From Mesorhizobium huakuii (GTDB lineage: Bacteria > Pseudomonadota > Alphaproteobacteria > Rhizobiales > Rhizobiaceae): a DNA stretch of 64,000 nucleotides. The DNA is taken from positions 155,595-219,594 of the forward strand of contig NZ_BSNY01000018.1 in NCBI RefSeq assembly GCF_030160235.1, given 5' to 3'. A program made the translations under genes and the position numbers. The notes beneath the pieces were generated by a model. That model saw nothing but the letters and a program-made list of their open reading frames with translations. It had not been told where the DNA came from and searched no databases. Within the stretch, counting starts at the first letter, position 1, and each line of letters opens with the position of its first letter. Shown piece by piece: positions 64,000-64,000 of this stretch.

Positions 64000-64000
64000 G

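Overview
This 64 kb window is GC-rich chromosomal DNA of an alphaproteobacterium of the order Hyphomicrobiales (Rhizobiales), most likely Mesorhizobium or a close relative. The call rests on gene content: the cyclic beta-1,2-glucan genes ndvB-ndvA, the small alphaproteobacterial families DUF2093 and DUF4170, an LPS operon of rhizobial layout (pmbA-cysQ-DUF4170-acyltransferase-waaA-lpxK), and short palindromic intergenic repeats of a kind common in rhizobia. Genes are tightly packed. I see no tRNA, rRNA, CRISPR array, prophage or complete insertion sequence.

Region by region. 0-9.4 kb: end of an HNH nuclease gene, EF-P (efp) divergent from its modifying ligase epmA, a small glyoxalase-fold protein, then the pmbA-to-lpxK operon for Kdo/lipid A assembly. 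9.4-14.7 kb: two LysR regulators (one divergent from an EamA exporter) around mutL and a DUF1905 gene. 14.7-22.9 kb: a LysR-controlled pair, a non-pyrrolysine MttB-family methyltransferase and a solitary Tat-exported peptide/nickel-type binding protein; two secreted tandem paralogues; queF; a TMADH/StcD-like flavin oxidoreductase; a small membrane protein divergent from a MarR repressor with a 26-bp perfect operator. 22.9-28.5 kb: a polysaccharide deacetylase, a PilJ-like GGDEF-EAL protein, and the threonine-to-glycine operon kbl-tdh. 28.5-31.3 kb: a three-gene auxiliary phospholipid cluster (CDP-alcohol phosphotransferase, CdsA-like, PlsC-like).

31.3-38.3 kb: tyrosine catabolism, with marR divergent from hmgA-MBL-small gene-fah-dinB, and hppD divergent from an Lrp regulator; a Phd/VapC toxin-antitoxin pair sits between the two halves. 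No maleylacetoacetate isomerase gene is present and a DinB-fold protein occupies its expected place. 38.5-41.3 kb: a zinc-type ABC importer whose ATPase, not its binding protein, has the histidine-rich tail. 41.4-50 kb: ridA, then the complete histidine utilisation regulon hutC-hutF divergent from hutI-hutH-hutG-hutU-hutD around a TGTATATACA-type HutC operator. 50-61 kb: ndvB (2865 codons) and ndvA, which make and export periplasmic cyclic glucan. 61-64 kb: an isolated ccmC, a zinc/PLP D-amino-acid enzyme of the DSD1 type divergent from a D-lyxose/D-mannose isomerase, and at the right edge a repeat that may be the tip of a mobile element.

Most of the window is well-known metabolism. The parts least explained by known systems are the mttB-binding protein pair without corrinoid partner or permease, the auxiliary phospholipid cluster with an altered phosphotransferase motif, the DinB protein in the tyrosine operon, and the strong stem-loop ahead of queF.
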